Shown: positions 8,885 to 17,695, counted from the first letter of the stretch. The stretch is DNA of 64,000 nt from CAVXDY01 sp963760715 (GCA_963760715.1 CAVXDY010000007.1:310001-374000), one strand, 5' to 3'. Program-made: numbers and translations. Notes: a model not told the origin generated them from the sequence alone.

Positions 8885-11800
8885 CTAGAGCAGCGGGCCT
8901 CGCGACGAGACGCGGACCGGGCGGCTGTGGGAACCTTGGCTCCGCGGAGCCGACGGGGAGACGAGCGCATGGGCAGCGGGTTCGAGACGCCGAGCGAGTT
9001 CGAGACGCTGATGGCCGCGGCCGAGGGCGGCTGCCTCAACCAGAGCCAGGTGGCCGAGCTGGCCGAGTCGCTCGACATGGGCGACGCGGAGATCGAGGAG
9101 CTGTACGCGGCGATCCGCGAGCGCGGCCTCGACGTGACCGACGACTGCGGCAGGATCGAGGTCACCGAGCCCACCCGGGTGGTGAACGGCGAGCTCGCCG
9201 AGGCCACCACCGACGCGATGAACCTCTTCCTGCGCGAGGTGAGCCGGTACCCGCTCCTCACCGCGGCCGAGGAGAAGGAGCTCGCCCGCAGGGTCGAGGC
9301 CGGCGATGCGGCCGCCAAGGAGCGCATGGTCAACTCGAACCTGCGGCTGGTCGTCTCGATCGCGCGCCGCTACCGGAGCAACGAGCTCACCCTGCTCGAT
9401 CTCATCCAGGAGGGCACCCTCGGCCTGATCCGGGCCGTGGAGAAGTTCGACTGGCGCCGGGGCTTCCGCTTCTCGACCTACGCGACCCTCTGGATCCAGC
9501 AGGCGATCCAGCGCGCGCTGGCCAACCAGTCCCGCACAATCCGCCTGCCCGTGCACGTCGTCGAGCATCAGCAGAGGGTGTCGCGCGCCGAGCGCGAGCT
9601 CCTCGCCCGCACCTTCCAGGACCCGACCGTCGCCGAGATCGCGCGGGAGGCGCGGCTGCCGGAGGAGCGGGTCGCCATGGTGCGCGACCTTCCCCGCGCG
9701 GTGACCAGCCTCGACCGGCCGGTGGGCGAGGACGACGACGGGACCCTCGGTGAGCTCGTGGCCGCTCCGGCCGAGGACCCGCTCGCCGAGCTCCAGGTCA
9801 GCCTGCGCAACGACGCCCTCGAGCACGCGCTCGACGAGCTGCCCGAGCGCGACGCGGAGGTGCTGCGCATGCGCTTCGGCCTGGGCGACGACGAGCCGCG
9901 GACGCTCACCGACATCGCCAAGACGATGGGCGTCTCGCGCGAGCGGGTGCGCCAGATCGAGGCGGCCGCGTTGCGGCGCCTCTCCGAGATGCGCGAGCTC
10001 ACCGCGGAGCTGCGCGAGGCCGCCTAGGACGGACGCCTCCCCGATCGCGGCCAGCGCGGCGGCGCTCGTCTGGCAGTCGTAGAGGCCCGCCGGCGCGCTC
10101 GAATCGACGGTGGTCTGGAGCACGCAGGCGTTCTGGACCGCGTTCAGCGCCGTGGTCGCGCCCGTCCGACCGTCGGCGAACCCGCCGCCGGCGCCGGAGG
10201 AGCCGGCGATCACCCAGCGGATCTTCCCGCTACCGACCGCGTTCGCGAGCCAGCTCACCGTGACCTGGCTCTCGCGGCCGGAGAACCCGCCGAGACCGGC
10301 GACGTCGGAGCCGGACGCGATGATCGCGCCGGCGGCGCCCGACTGGCTGGCGGTGACCACGGTGCCGCCGCCGTTCGCCGCGGCATAGGCCGCGGCCTCC
10401 GTGAGCGCGGTCGAGTCGCCGCCGAACGCCCCGCCTCCTCCGCCGCCGGGGATCGCCGGCGCGGCGCCGGTCCCGCCCATGCCGGGAGGGCCCGCCTGCG
10501 TGGGTCCGCCCGGCGGGATCATCCCGCCGGCGCGCATGCCGACGCCCGGGCCGCCGCCCAGGGAGGCCGTCTCCGGCCCTCCGGCGGGGAACGTGCCGCT
10601 GGTCGCGTGCCCGAGCGTCTGGAACGACCATGTCACCGGGGCGATCATCAGGACCCCGATGCCGGCGGCCAGGGCCGTGCGGCGAATCCGGTCCGTGTCG
10701 CCCAGGGCGAGCGCGCCGGCGGCGCCGAGTCCCACGACACCCACGAGCGGCGCCAGCCAGCCGGGCTGGCCGGGCGTGTCGCGCAGCACGACGAGCTCGG
10801 TCACCACGCCGCCCATCACCGCGAGCGGCCCCAGGATCCGGGCGAGGTGGGCGTCGCGGATCACCTGCCCCACGGTCCCGCCGACCAGCGCGGCGGCGAA
10901 CGGCGCGAGGAGCGACACGTAGTAGGGGTGGAAGATCCCGCTGGCCCAGCTGAACGCGATCGCGGTCACCGCGAAGGCGCCCCCCGCGGCGATCACCCAG
11001 CCGGTCCGTGGGTCGGAGCGCCGCAGCCGGCTCGCGACGGCGATGCCGATCCCGCCGACCACGGCCACTCCCAGGAGCCACCCCGCCTGGCCGCCGAGGC
11101 TCTCGTTCAGGAGCCGGAACGGACCCGTTCCGCCCCCGAAGAAGCCGCCTCCGCCGCCGCCCCCGGCGCCGGTCGGCGCGCCCGCCTGGCCGTCGACCCG
11201 GCCCAGGCCGTTGTAGCCCCAGATGAGCGACCAGATGCTGTTGTCGCTGGTACCCGAGATCCATGGCCGGTCGGCCGCGGGCGTGAGGGCCATCAGCAGC
11301 GGCCAGGCGCCGCCCACCGCGACCATCGCCGCGCCGGCGGCCGCCGTCGACCGGAGGGCCGCGACCCGCCCGCGCGGGGCGACCCACATCCATGCGGCGG
11401 CGAGCCCGGGGACGATCAGCAGCGCGGCGCCCATCTTCGTCTCGAAGCCCAGGCCGACGCAGACCCCCGCCCAGACCAGCCACCGGGTGCGCCCGTCCTC
11501 CAGTGCCCGCAGGGTGAACCAGAGCGCGGCGGTGCAGCACAGCACCAGGAGCGCGTCCGGGTTGTTGTGGCGCGAGACGGCCACGACGATCGGCGTCGTC
11601 GCCAGCGCCAGCCCGGCCACCGAGCCGGCGATCCTGCCCCAGCGGCGGCGGGTCAGGTCGTAGACCAGCACGACGGCCACCACGCCCATCAGCGCCTGCG
11701 GCACCAGGATGCTCGCCGAGTGGAAGCCGAACGCCTTCACCGAGAGGGCCTGGATCCACAGGGCGAGCGGCGGCTTGTCGACGGTCATCACCCCGCCGGC

Positions 11801-12034
11801 GTCGAACGAGCCGTAGAGGAAGTCGTGCCAGTTCGCGCTCATCGAGCGCACGGCGGCCGAGTAGTACGTGTTCGCGAAGCCGTTGCGCGTCAGCGCCCAC
11901 AGGTTCAGGAGGGCCGCGAGGCCGACCAGGCCGACCAGCTCCGGGTGGACCCGGCGCGCGGCGCGCGCCATCGCGGCGGTGCGCTCGCGCAGGTGCCCCT
12001 CGTGGCGCTCGGGCCGGCGGGCGGTCGTGGTCAT
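8885..12034 (-). CDS. GT39-type membrane mannosyltransferase with no proper stop
   Basis: The ATG at 12034 follows AGGAG. The first ~660 residues form an ArnT/PMT-like integral membrane glycosyltransferase: multiple hydrophobic helices, the lumenal catalytic region FDAGGVMTVDKPPLALW with its acidic residue, HNNPDALLVL, glycine-rich loops (two G6-G8 tracts) and a C-terminal extracytoplasmic domain. Such enzymes move sugar from a polyprenyl-phosphate carrier. Family resemblance ends near 10030 (GLYDCQTSAAALAAIG). The frame then continues antisense through the whole sigma gene to 8885, giving a theoretical 1049-residue product. I take the natural end to be near 10024 and the extension as spurious. 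Confidence 0.7.
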   Translation of the reverse strand: MTTTARRPERHEGHLRERTAAMARAARRVHPELVGLVGLAALLNLWALTRNGFANTYYSAAVRSMSANWHDFLYGSFDAGGVMTVDKPPLALWIQALSVKAFGFHSASILVPQALMGVVAVVLVYDLTRRRWGRIAGSVAGLALATTPIVVAVSRHNNPDALLVLCCTAALWFTLRALEDGRTRWLVWAGVCVGLGFETKMGAALLIVPGLAAAWMWVAPRGRVAALRSTAAAGAAMVAVGGAWPLLMALTPAADRPWISGTSDNSIWSLIWGYNGLGRVDGQAGAPTGAGGGGGGGFFGGGTGPFRLLNESLGGQAGWLLGVAVVGGIGIAVASRLRRSDPRTGWVIAAGGAFAVTAIAFSWASGIFHPYYVSLLAPFAAALVGGTVGQVIRDAHLARILGPLAVMGGVVTELVVLRDTPGQPGWLAPLVGVVGLGAAGALALGDTDRIRRTALAAGIGVLMIAPVTWSFQTLGHATSGTFPAGGPETASLGGGPGVGMRAGGMIPPGGPTQAGPPGMGGTGAAPAIPGGGGGGAFGGDSTALTEAAAYAAANGGGTVVTASQSGAAGAIIASGSDVAGLGGFSGRESQVTVSWLANAVGSGKIRWVIAGSSGAGGGFADGRTGATTALNAVQNACVLQTTVDSSAPAGLYDCQTSAAALAAIGEASVLGGLAQLRGELAHLGEAPQRGRLDLAHPLARDAHRLGDVGERPRLVVAQAEAHAQHLRVALGQLVERVLEGVVAQADLELGERVLGRSGHELTEGPVVVLAHRPVEAGHRAGKVAHHGDPLLRQPRLPRDLGDGRVLEGAGEELALGARHPLLMLDDVHGQADCAGLVGQRALDRLLDPEGRVGREAEAPAPVELLHGPDQAEGALLDEIEQGELVAPVAARDRDDQPQVRVDHALLGGRIAGLDPAGELLLLGRGEERVPAHLAQEEVHRVGGGLGELAVHHPGGLGDLDPAAVVGHVEAALADRRVQLLDLRVAHVERLGQLGHLALVEAAALGRGHQRLELARRLEPAAHALVSPSAPRSQGSHSRPVRVSSRGPLL
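8938..8951. promoter_or_regulatory. Perfect 14-bp palindrome in the sigma-factor leader
   Basis: GGCTCCGCGGAGCC reads the same on both strands. It ends three bases before the GGGGAG ribosome-binding site of the sigma gene at 8969. GGGAAC, resembling an ECF-type -35 box, lies just before it at about 8930. It could be an operator or an RNA hairpin affecting translation. There is no direct evidence. Confidence 0.35.
8969..10027 (+). CDS. RpoD-like sigma-70 factor (group 1/2)
   Basis: A 352-residue sigma factor. Region 1.2 is DAMNLFLREVSRYPLL. Region 2 contains LDLIQEGTLGLIRAVEKFD and FSTYATLWIQQAIQRAL (-10 recognition). Region 3 begins at RLPVHVVEHQ, and region 4 contains DAEVLRMRFGLG and the helix-turn-helix TLTDIAKTMGVSRERVRQIEAAAL. 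There is no long acidic region 1.1, so this is probably an additional RpoD-like or primary-type factor of actinobacteria. The ATG at 8969 follows GGGGAG. It converges tail-to-tail with the glycosyltransferase, whose reading frame runs antisense through this gene. Confidence 0.85.
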   Translation: MGSGFETPSEFETLMAAAEGGCLNQSQVAELAESLDMGDAEIEELYAAIRERGLDVTDDCGRIEVTEPTRVVNGELAEATTDAMNLFLREVSRYPLLTAAEEKELARRVEAGDAAAKERMVNSNLRLVVSIARRYRSNELTLLDLIQEGTLGLIRAVEKFDWRRGFRFSTYATLWIQQAIQRALANQSRTIRLPVHVVEHQQRVSRAERELLARTFQDPTVAEIAREARLPEERVAMVRDLPRAVTSLDRPVGEDDDGTLGELVAAPAEDPLAELQVSLRNDALEHALDELPERDAEVLRMRFGLGDDEPRTLTDIAKTMGVSRERVRQIEAAALRRLSEMRELTAELREAA

Positions 12035-12163
12035 CGGCGGGGCTCCTGTGGAAGGGCGGGGGCGATTGCCATGCGCGTCCACTGTCGGCGACCGACGTGG
12101 GAAGACCTCCGGAGCGGGCTGAGAGAACCCTGAGCCCGGTCCCATCGACGCCCCCCTATCAGG

Positions 12164-13337
12164 TCACGCGAGCTCCGCGAGCCGCCGCTCGAGGAGGCGC
12201 CGCTCGGCGTCGTCGTGCGCCAGCGCCAGCGCGCGGTGGTAGGCGTCGCGGGCCTCGTCCGTGCGACCGAGCCGCCGCAGCAGCTCGCCCCGCGTCGCGT
12301 GGAGGTAGCGGTAGTCGGGGAGGGAGAGGCGCTCGACGATGGCGAGCCCCGCCGCGGGGCCATCCGCCTCGGCGACCGCGACGGCCCGGTTCAGCTCGAC
12401 GACCGGCGAGCCGGTCATGCGGGCCAGCTCGCCGTAGAGGGCCGCGATCTGGGGCCAGTCGCGCGGCTCGTCGGCGTGCAGCGACGCGATCGCCGCCTGC
12501 AGCAGGTACGGACCCTGGCCGCGCAGGGCCAGCGCCCGGTCGAGCGCCGCCCGCCCCTCGGCGATCTGCAGCGGCGTCCCAGAGCGAGCGGTCCTGGTCG
12601 GCCAGCAGCACCAGGTCGCCGTCCCGGAACCGCGCCTCACGGCGGGCGTCGTGCAGCAGCATCAGCGCCAGCAGGCCGTGCGCCTCGGGCTCGTCGGGCA
12701 TCAGCTCGGCGAGGGCCCGCCCGAGCCGGATCGCCTCGGCGGCCAGGTCGCCGCGGCCGGCGTAGCCCTCGTTGAAGATCAGGTAGACCACCGCCAGCAC
12801 GGCGGCGAGCCGGTCGGGCAGCAGGTGGTCGGGCGGCACCCGGAACGGGATCCCGGCGGCCCTGATCTTGCGCTTCGCGCGCACCAGCCGCTGGGCCATC
12901 GTCGGCTCGGGGACCAGGAAGGCGCGGGCGATCTCGCCGGTCGTCAGGCCGCCGAGCGTCCGCAGGGTCAAAGCGACCTGCGCGTCGGTGGCGAGCGCCG
13001 GGTGGCAGCAGGTGAAGACGAGCTCCAGCCGCTCGTCGGGGAAGGTGGTCTCGTCCACGATGTCCTCGGCTGCCTCGGGGATCTCGAGCAGGCGGGTCTT
13101 GGCCGCCAGCACGCGATCGCGGCGGATGCGGTCGATGGCCCGGTTGCGCGCCGTGGTCACGAGCCAGGTGCCCGGGCTGGCCGGTGCCCCGTCCCGCGGC
13201 CAGCGCTCCGCGGCGATCGCGAAGGCCTCCTGCGCGGCCTCCTCGGCGAGGTCGAAGTCGCCGAGGAAGCCGATCAGCGCGGCGACGACGCGCCCCCACT
13301 GGTCGCGGAAGGCCCGCTCGAGGGTCGCCTCTACCAC
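12164..13337 (-). pseudogene. ECF sigma factor with C-terminal extension, frameshifted
   Basis: It starts at GTG 13337, overlapping the end of the YCII gene. The N-terminal two thirds hold an ECF region 2 (GFLGDFDLAEEAAQEAFAIA, TWLVTTARNRAIDRIRR) and region 4 (LRTLGGLTTGEIARAFLV). The SnoaL/DUF6596-like tail follows (PDRLAAVLAVVYLIFNEGY). After DQDRSLW near 12572 the conserved reading passes to another frame that starts PLQIAEGRAALDRAL and ends at 12164. One extra base explains it. DGPF/YCII proteins paired with this ECF type are a known arrangement. Without the tail the regulator may be damaged; sequencing error is the simplest alternative. Confidence 0.75.
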
Positions 13338-13675
13338 TCCACGATCGGGCGGACCTCGATCGCGCCGCCCTGCGAGGCCGCCGGGATCCGCGCGGCCAGC
13401 TCGATCGCGGCGTCGAGGTCGTCGGCCTCGAACACCAGGTAGCCGCCGATCGCGTCCTTGGTCTCGGCGAAGGGGCCGTCGGTGATCAGCGTCGCGCCGT
13501 CCTGCACCCGCACGGTGGTCGCCGTCTCGGGGGGCTCCAGCTGGAGGCCGGGGCTGACGCCGGGGGTGTCGCTGATCGCCTTCCACGCGCCGTAGATCGC
13601 CTTCTTCTCCTCGTCCGGGAGGTTCTCGTACTCGCCGATGCCGGGACCGTGGTGGATGAGCATCATGTACTTCAT
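13331..13675 (-). CDS. YCII-related DGPF-domain protein
   Basis: A 114-residue protein with the YCII fold and the diagnostic DGPFAETKDAIGGYLVFEADD segment near residues 70-90. The start KYMMLIHHGP follows GAAGGAGGAACG, a strong site. Proteins of this family are commonly encoded just before an ECF sigma factor and are thought to act with it as sensor or enzyme; their chemistry is unsettled. Here the stop overlaps the sigma gene start by seven bases. Confidence 0.85.
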   Translation of the reverse strand: MKYMMLIHHGPGIGEYENLPDEEKKAIYGAWKAISDTPGVSPGLQLEPPETATTVRVQDGATLITDGPFAETKDAIGGYLVFEADDLDAAIELAARIPAASQGGAIEVRPIVEW

Positions 13676-13782
13676 CGTTCCTCCTTCAGGGGGGATGATC
13701 GCCTCACAGACGAACGGGGAGCGGCGAAATCGACACCTCCGAACCGACGAGCGCACGCCGGCCCCGCGGGCATCCCGGCGAG

Positions 13783-14178
13783 CTGCGGCCGATCGGCTGG
13801 GTCGAGTCTCCCCTGAGCGACCGCGAGACCGCCCCGAGGCAGGGCCACGAGGGATCGCCCGAGGCCTGGCTCGCCTTCGAGGAGGGCGTCGCCGAGGGGC
13901 TCCGCGACCTGCGCCCCGGCAGCGAGATCATCGTGCTGACGTGGCTCGACCGGGCGCACCGCGACGTGCTGCGGGTGCATCCCCGCGGCGACCCGGCCGC
14001 TCCCGAGGAGGGGGTCTTCAGCACCCGCTCCCCCGACCGGCCGAACCCGATCGGGCTGCACCGCGTGGAGATCGTGTCGATCGACGGCGCCCGGCTCCGC
14101 GTGCGGAACCTGGAGGCCATCGACGGGACCCCCGTCATCGACGTGAAGCCGGTCCTCGACCGCGTGCTCGAGCGGTGA
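13783..14178 (+). CDS. trmO: TrmO/TsaA-like tRNA methyltransferase, start codon unclear
   Basis: Conserved TsaA-fold motifs run through the frame: PIGWVESPLSDRETAPRQG, SEIIVLTWLDRAHRD, VFSTRSPDRPNPIGLHRVEI and DGTPVIDVKP at the end. The family N6-methylates threonylcarbamoyl-adenosine-37 of tRNA using SAM. No ATG, GTG or TTG lies in frame between the upstream stop at 13696 and the first conserved residues. CTG at 13783 is placed where the initiator should be, and the first canonical codon, GTG 13933, would remove a third of the domain. Either a CTG start is used or the gene has lost its start. Confidence 0.7.
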   Translation: MRPIGWVESPLSDRETAPRQGHEGSPEAWLAFEEGVAEGLRDLRPGSEIIVLTWLDRAHRDVLRVHPRGDPAAPEEGVFSTRSPDRPNPIGLHRVEIVSIDGARLRVRNLEAIDGTPVIDVKPVLDRVLER

Positions 14179-14238
14179 CCGACGGCGACGGCGGCTCGCG
14201 CGCGGGGGCGCGTCAGCCGGTCGCGCCCGCCGCGAGGC

Positions 14239-15861
14239 TCACGGCACGAGCGTGATCGGCCGGATCACGGGCCGTGTGGGGCGCTCCCCGGAACGCGCCC
14301 GGACCCCGAGGGCGTAGCCGACGGCGAAGCGGAGGGGGGTCCGCACGTCGAACGTGCGGGCCCGCGCGGGCACCGGGATGCAGGTGGACTTGCGGCCGGC
14401 GCCCGCGAAGACCACGAGGCGCTGCCCGAACAGGCGCACGCTGCGCTTGCCGCTGAAGATCGTGGTCAGCACGCGGGCGGGGCGGGCGCTCGTGACCAGG
14501 ACGCGCACGCACTTCGAGCCGCGCAGGGACCGCAGCGAGAGGCGGGAGGGCGCCGTGACGATCGCCGGGCCGGCCCGCAGGGTGCGGGGGCTGGGGATGA
14601 CGGACCGCAGATCCGGCGCGCCCGAGCCGCCGGGCACGAGGGCGAAGGGCGGGCTGATCGAGCTCTTCGTGATCTCCACGCCGTGGCCGGGCGCCAGCCG
14701 CAGCCCTCGGAGCGCCGGGTTGGTGGGCGTCACGGACACGCTTCCCCGGATGTTGCCCACGGTCGTGAGGCGACGCCGTGGGTCGTGCGTCACGCGCGCG
14801 ACCCCCCCGCTCATGGAGACCCCCGACACCGGCGTCAAGAGCTCCACGCCCTGGAGTGCGCTGCTCCGCGCCTGCGTCCGTGAGCCCGTCGTCGTGACCG
14901 TCGCGTCACCCTGACGGAGGGTGGGCACCTGGGCGGCCACGAAGACCGCGGGCGCCACGATGCTGTTCCCGCGGGCGTCCTCGACGACCGCGCCCTGGAT
15001 CTCGAAGACCGCCCCGCTCGGAATGGCCTCGAGCTGGATGACGGCCCCGTCTCCCTTGAGCTGGGAACCAGTCGCCGTGAGGCGGTCCCCGGCGCCGACC
15101 AGCCATCCGACCTCCATCCGGCGGGTGACGCCGTCGGCCCCCGATCGGACCTCGGGATGCGCGCTGAAACCCCGGATGCGGAAGAGCGGTGGCCCGACGA
15201 TCGGCGGTTGAGCGGGGAGCTCGGCCTGGCAGGTCGGCGAGACGCACCGGCCCGTCCAGGGGACGGTCGCGGAGAAGTGCTGCAGGATCGTGCCCGTGAA
15301 CGCCGCCGCGGCTCCGCCAAGGTTGTGGGTGATCGTGAACTCGCCGCTTCGAAAGCCCGACCCGGGGAAGGCGTTGCCCGCGTTCTCGGGCACCTGTGAG
15401 CGGTAGGTGCCGTAGAGCGTCGTGCCCTGCGAGCAGGCGAGAATCCGGCCGGCGTCCTCGGTCGTGGACCCGGAGCCCCGATATGTCCCGGCGTAGTTGT
15501 GCGCGTCGGGGGAGGTGCACTTGCTCGTGTAATTGAACGCCCCGAACGGCTTCCCCTCGACGGCCCGTGCTTCTGGATCGGAGATCGAGTCGAGCGTGAT
15601 CTTGCCGAGGGGCTCGAAGGTGGCCTGCGGGCCCACGGGCTGATCGGTCTCCCACTGTCCGCAAAAGATGGCCTCGTCGGGCAGGGGCCGGTCGCGGCAG
15701 GCGATCCGCGGGATGCCGTGGACGTTGAGGTCGATGTTGAAGGCGCCCGCCGAGGTGGGAGCGACCAATGCCATGAGGGCGATCAGCGCGACGACGAGCC
15801 GGCGCGCGCTCGTCCGATGGTCAAGGGACCGAGACGGTTCCTTCCGACGCTGGGGAATCAC
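14239..15861 (-). CDS. Large secreted protein, possibly with a FecR-like domain
   Basis: 540 residues with a Sec-type signal sequence: a positive N-terminus, hydrophobic residues 21-38, and a likely cut after PTSAGA. The mature protein has paired cysteines (ACRDRP, FCGQW, SKCTSP, LACSQG, GRCVSPTC) and beta-rich character. A segment near residues 310-400 (VSMSGGVARVTHDPRRRLTTVG, GHGVEIT) resembles FecR-like domains that carry structural or sensory roles. The basic C-terminus (VLTTIFSGKRSVRLFG) is typical of exported proteins of deep-branching actinobacteria. The function is unknown. The region upstream (15862-15945) is unusually AT-rich and probably holds promoters. Confidence 0.6.
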   Translation of the reverse strand: MIPQRRKEPSRSLDHRTSARRLVVALIALMALVAPTSAGAFNIDLNVHGIPRIACRDRPLPDEAIFCGQWETDQPVGPQATFEPLGKITLDSISDPEARAVEGKPFGAFNYTSKCTSPDAHNYAGTYRGSGSTTEDAGRILACSQGTTLYGTYRSQVPENAGNAFPGSGFRSGEFTITHNLGGAAAAFTGTILQHFSATVPWTGRCVSPTCQAELPAQPPIVGPPLFRIRGFSAHPEVRSGADGVTRRMEVGWLVGAGDRLTATGSQLKGDGAVIQLEAIPSGAVFEIQGAVVEDARGNSIVAPAVFVAAQVPTLRQGDATVTTTGSRTQARSSALQGVELLTPVSGVSMSGGVARVTHDPRRRLTTVGNIRGSVSVTPTNPALRGLRLAPGHGVEITKSSISPPFALVPGGSGAPDLRSVIPSPRTLRAGPAIVTAPSRLSLRSLRGSKCVRVLVTSARPARVLTTIFSGKRSVRLFGQRLVVFAGAGRKSTCIPVPARARTFDVRTPLRFAVGYALGVRARSGERPTRPVIRPITLVP

Positions 15862-15945
15862 TCCGCCCGCCCCCGGGAGAAATCTCTACGAAAAGGCACG
15901 TCACTCTATGTCTGGACCGCGCCGCTATACAATATTTCTTAGGAT

Positions 15946-16380
15946 TTGCCCGCACCTCCCAGCCCCGGATCATCCGTCGATCGCACGCCCGAATGGACAT
16001 TGCTCTACGACGCCGACTGCGGCTTCTGCCGCTGGTGCGTGGGCAGGGTGCTCGCGTGGGACCGGCGCCGGCGAGTGCGCCCGGTCGCGCTCCAGACCCC
16101 TGAGGCCGAGGGGCTCACCCCGGGGATGGAGCCCGCCGCCCGGATGGCGTCATGGCATCTGGTCGGGCCGGCGGGGCGGTGTTATTCCGGGGGCGCTGCC
16201 GCCGCGCCTCTGCTGGGGTTGCTGCCCGGCGCGCGACCGCTGGCCCGGTTGGCGGCGGCGCTGCCCGGTCCGACCGCGTCCGCCTACCGCCTCATCGCCC
16301 GGCGGCGGGCCTGGCTGGGACGCCGGGTGACCGCGCGGGCCCGGTCACGGGCCGACCGCCGCATCGACGAGCGGACCTGA
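15946..16380 (+). CDS. DUF393 (DCC family) thiol-disulfide protein
   Basis: A 144-residue protein with the family signature LLYDADCGFCRWCVGRVL, whose DxxC-GFC motif gives a putative redox-active CxxC. The C-terminal part contains the usual GGAAAAPLLGLLPGARPLA helices. Members are small predicted thiol-disulfide oxidoreductases without an established substrate. The start is taken as TTG 15946 because AGGA precedes it; a later start close to LLYDADC is possible. Confidence 0.75.
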   Translation: MPAPPSPGSSVDRTPEWTLLYDADCGFCRWCVGRVLAWDRRRRVRPVALQTPEAEGLTPGMEPAARMASWHLVGPAGRCYSGGAAAAPLLGLLPGARPLARLAAALPGPTASAYRLIARRRAWLGRRVTARARSRADRRIDERT

Positions 16381-16389
16381 AGGGCGCGA

Positions 16390-17343
16390 TCAGCGCAGAT
16401 CCGTGTCGGTCGCCCGGCGGTCCAGCGCCAGCGCGGCCCAGCAGTAGCGGGCCACCACGGTGCGGTAGGGCCGGAAGCGGTCGCCCAGGGGGCGCAGGCG
16501 GCTCGGGATCGGGGGAGGGTCGATGCTCCAGGCGAGGCCGTAGCCCTGGCGCACCCCGAGGTCGCCCACCGGCCACACGTCGAGACGGCGCAGCTCGAAC
16601 ATGAGGTACATCTCCGCGGTCCAGGGGCCGATGCCCCGAACGGTGACCAAGCGCGCGATGACCTCGTCGTCGGGGATGCGGGCGCCGCCGCCGAGCACGA
16701 CGGTCCCGTCGAGGACCTTCGCGGAGAGGTCGCGCAGCGAGGCCAGCTTGGCGCCCGACAGCCCGGCGGCCCGCAGGTCCTCGTCGGAGACGGCGAGGAG
16801 CGCCTCGGGGGTCAGCGGGCCGTCGACCAGCGCCCGGACCCGCAGGTGGATGGCCCTCGCGGCCGGCCCCGCGAGCTGCTGGAACACGATCGCGCGGACC
16901 AGGGCGCCGAAGTGGCCGTCCGGGTCGCGGGGCCGGTGGCGGATGGGGCCCACGGCGTCGACCAGGTCGGCCATGACCGGGTCCGCGGCCGCGACGGCCC
17001 GGATCGCGGCGGGCAGGGACGCGCGCGGCGATCCGGGCAGGGGCGCTCCGCCGGGCGGGCCGGGGGGGAACCGCGCGGCGGCCAGGTCGACCCGGTCCCC
17101 GCGCATGGGCACGCGCTCGCGCCGCAGCCGATCGAGCTGGACGGCGCCCTTGGGGACGCTGCCGTCGGCCCGCACGACGCGGTGCCAGGGCACGCCGTCG
17201 TGCGTCGTCGCGAGCACGCGCCCCACCGTGCGGGGCGCCGACGGCTCGATGTCGCCGTACGTGCACACGAACCCGGCGGGGATCTCCCGCACCCGCGCGA
17301 GGATCCGGTCGGCGCGACGCCCCGCGTCCTGCACCACGGTCAC
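16390..17343 (-). CDS. Alkyltransferase-like (ATL) / AlkA DNA glycosylase fusion
   Basis: 317 residues in two parts. Residues 1-90 are the O6-alkylguanine transferase DNA-binding domain, with VPWHRVV at 51-57. The catalytic Cys of PCHR is replaced by Trp53, which defines ATL proteins that bind alkylated guanine without repairing it. Residues 110-317 form an HhH-GPD glycosylase: the helix-hairpin-helix VRGIGPWTAEMYL near 235-247 and the catalytic Asp261 in PVGDLGVRQGY, as in AlkA. It would flag O6-alkylguanine and excise 3-methyladenine-type bases in one polypeptide. GTG 17343 is chosen because the region upstream is not conserved. Confidence 0.85.
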   Translation of the reverse strand: MTVVQDAGRRADRILARVREIPAGFVCTYGDIEPSAPRTVGRVLATTHDGVPWHRVVRADGSVPKGAVQLDRLRRERVPMRGDRVDLAAARFPPGPPGGAPLPGSPRASLPAAIRAVAAADPVMADLVDAVGPIRHRPRDPDGHFGALVRAIVFQQLAGPAARAIHLRVRALVDGPLTPEALLAVSDEDLRAAGLSGAKLASLRDLSAKVLDGTVVLGGGARIPDDEVIARLVTVRGIGPWTAEMYLMFELRRLDVWPVGDLGVRQGYGLAWSIDPPPIPSRLRPLGDRFRPYRTVVARYCWAALALDRRATDTDLR

Positions 17344-17359
17344 CTCACCCGTTCGGGCC

Positions 17360-17695
17360 TCAGGCCTCGCCCTCCGAGGTGTGCTCCTCGTCGGCCTCTC
17401 CGTAGACGCCCCGGTCCTCGTCCTTCTCGGGCTCACCGGCGTCGCGCAGCACGCGCTTCAGGCTCGCCAGGTCGTCGCCCGTGGCGTTGTCCACGAGCTC
17501 GGCCTCCGCCTGCTCGAAGCCCTCCGACACGCCGCCGCCCGCCTCGATCACGGCCTGGAAGGCGGGGTCCGCGGGCTCGTCCGACTGCGCGCCGTCCACC
17601 GTGCGAAAGGCCTCGTCCTCGAGCTCCCCGATGTCGCTGGTCTCGATGTCGGGATCGCGGTCGGCACCCGAGAACCCCCTGGGACGTCCCTCCAT
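17360..17695 (-). CDS. Acidic hypothetical protein, 111 residues
   Basis: A strongly acidic, hydrophilic protein with no membrane segment or cysteine. Recurrent motifs are DIGELEDEAFRTVDGAQSD, GGGVSEGFEQAEAELVDNA and GVYGEADEEHTSEG. I do not recognise a named family, though small acidic proteins of this composition are frequent in actinobacteria. The ATG at 17695 is the only strong start. It lies 16 bases before the ATL-AlkA fusion on the same strand, so the two may share a transcript; a role in stress or DNA damage is only inferred from this. Confidence 0.65.
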   Translation of the reverse strand: MEGRPRGFSGADRDPDIETSDIGELEDEAFRTVDGAQSDEPADPAFQAVIEAGGGVSEGFEQAEAELVDNATGDDLASLKRVLRDAGEPEKDEDRGVYGEADEEHTSEGEA

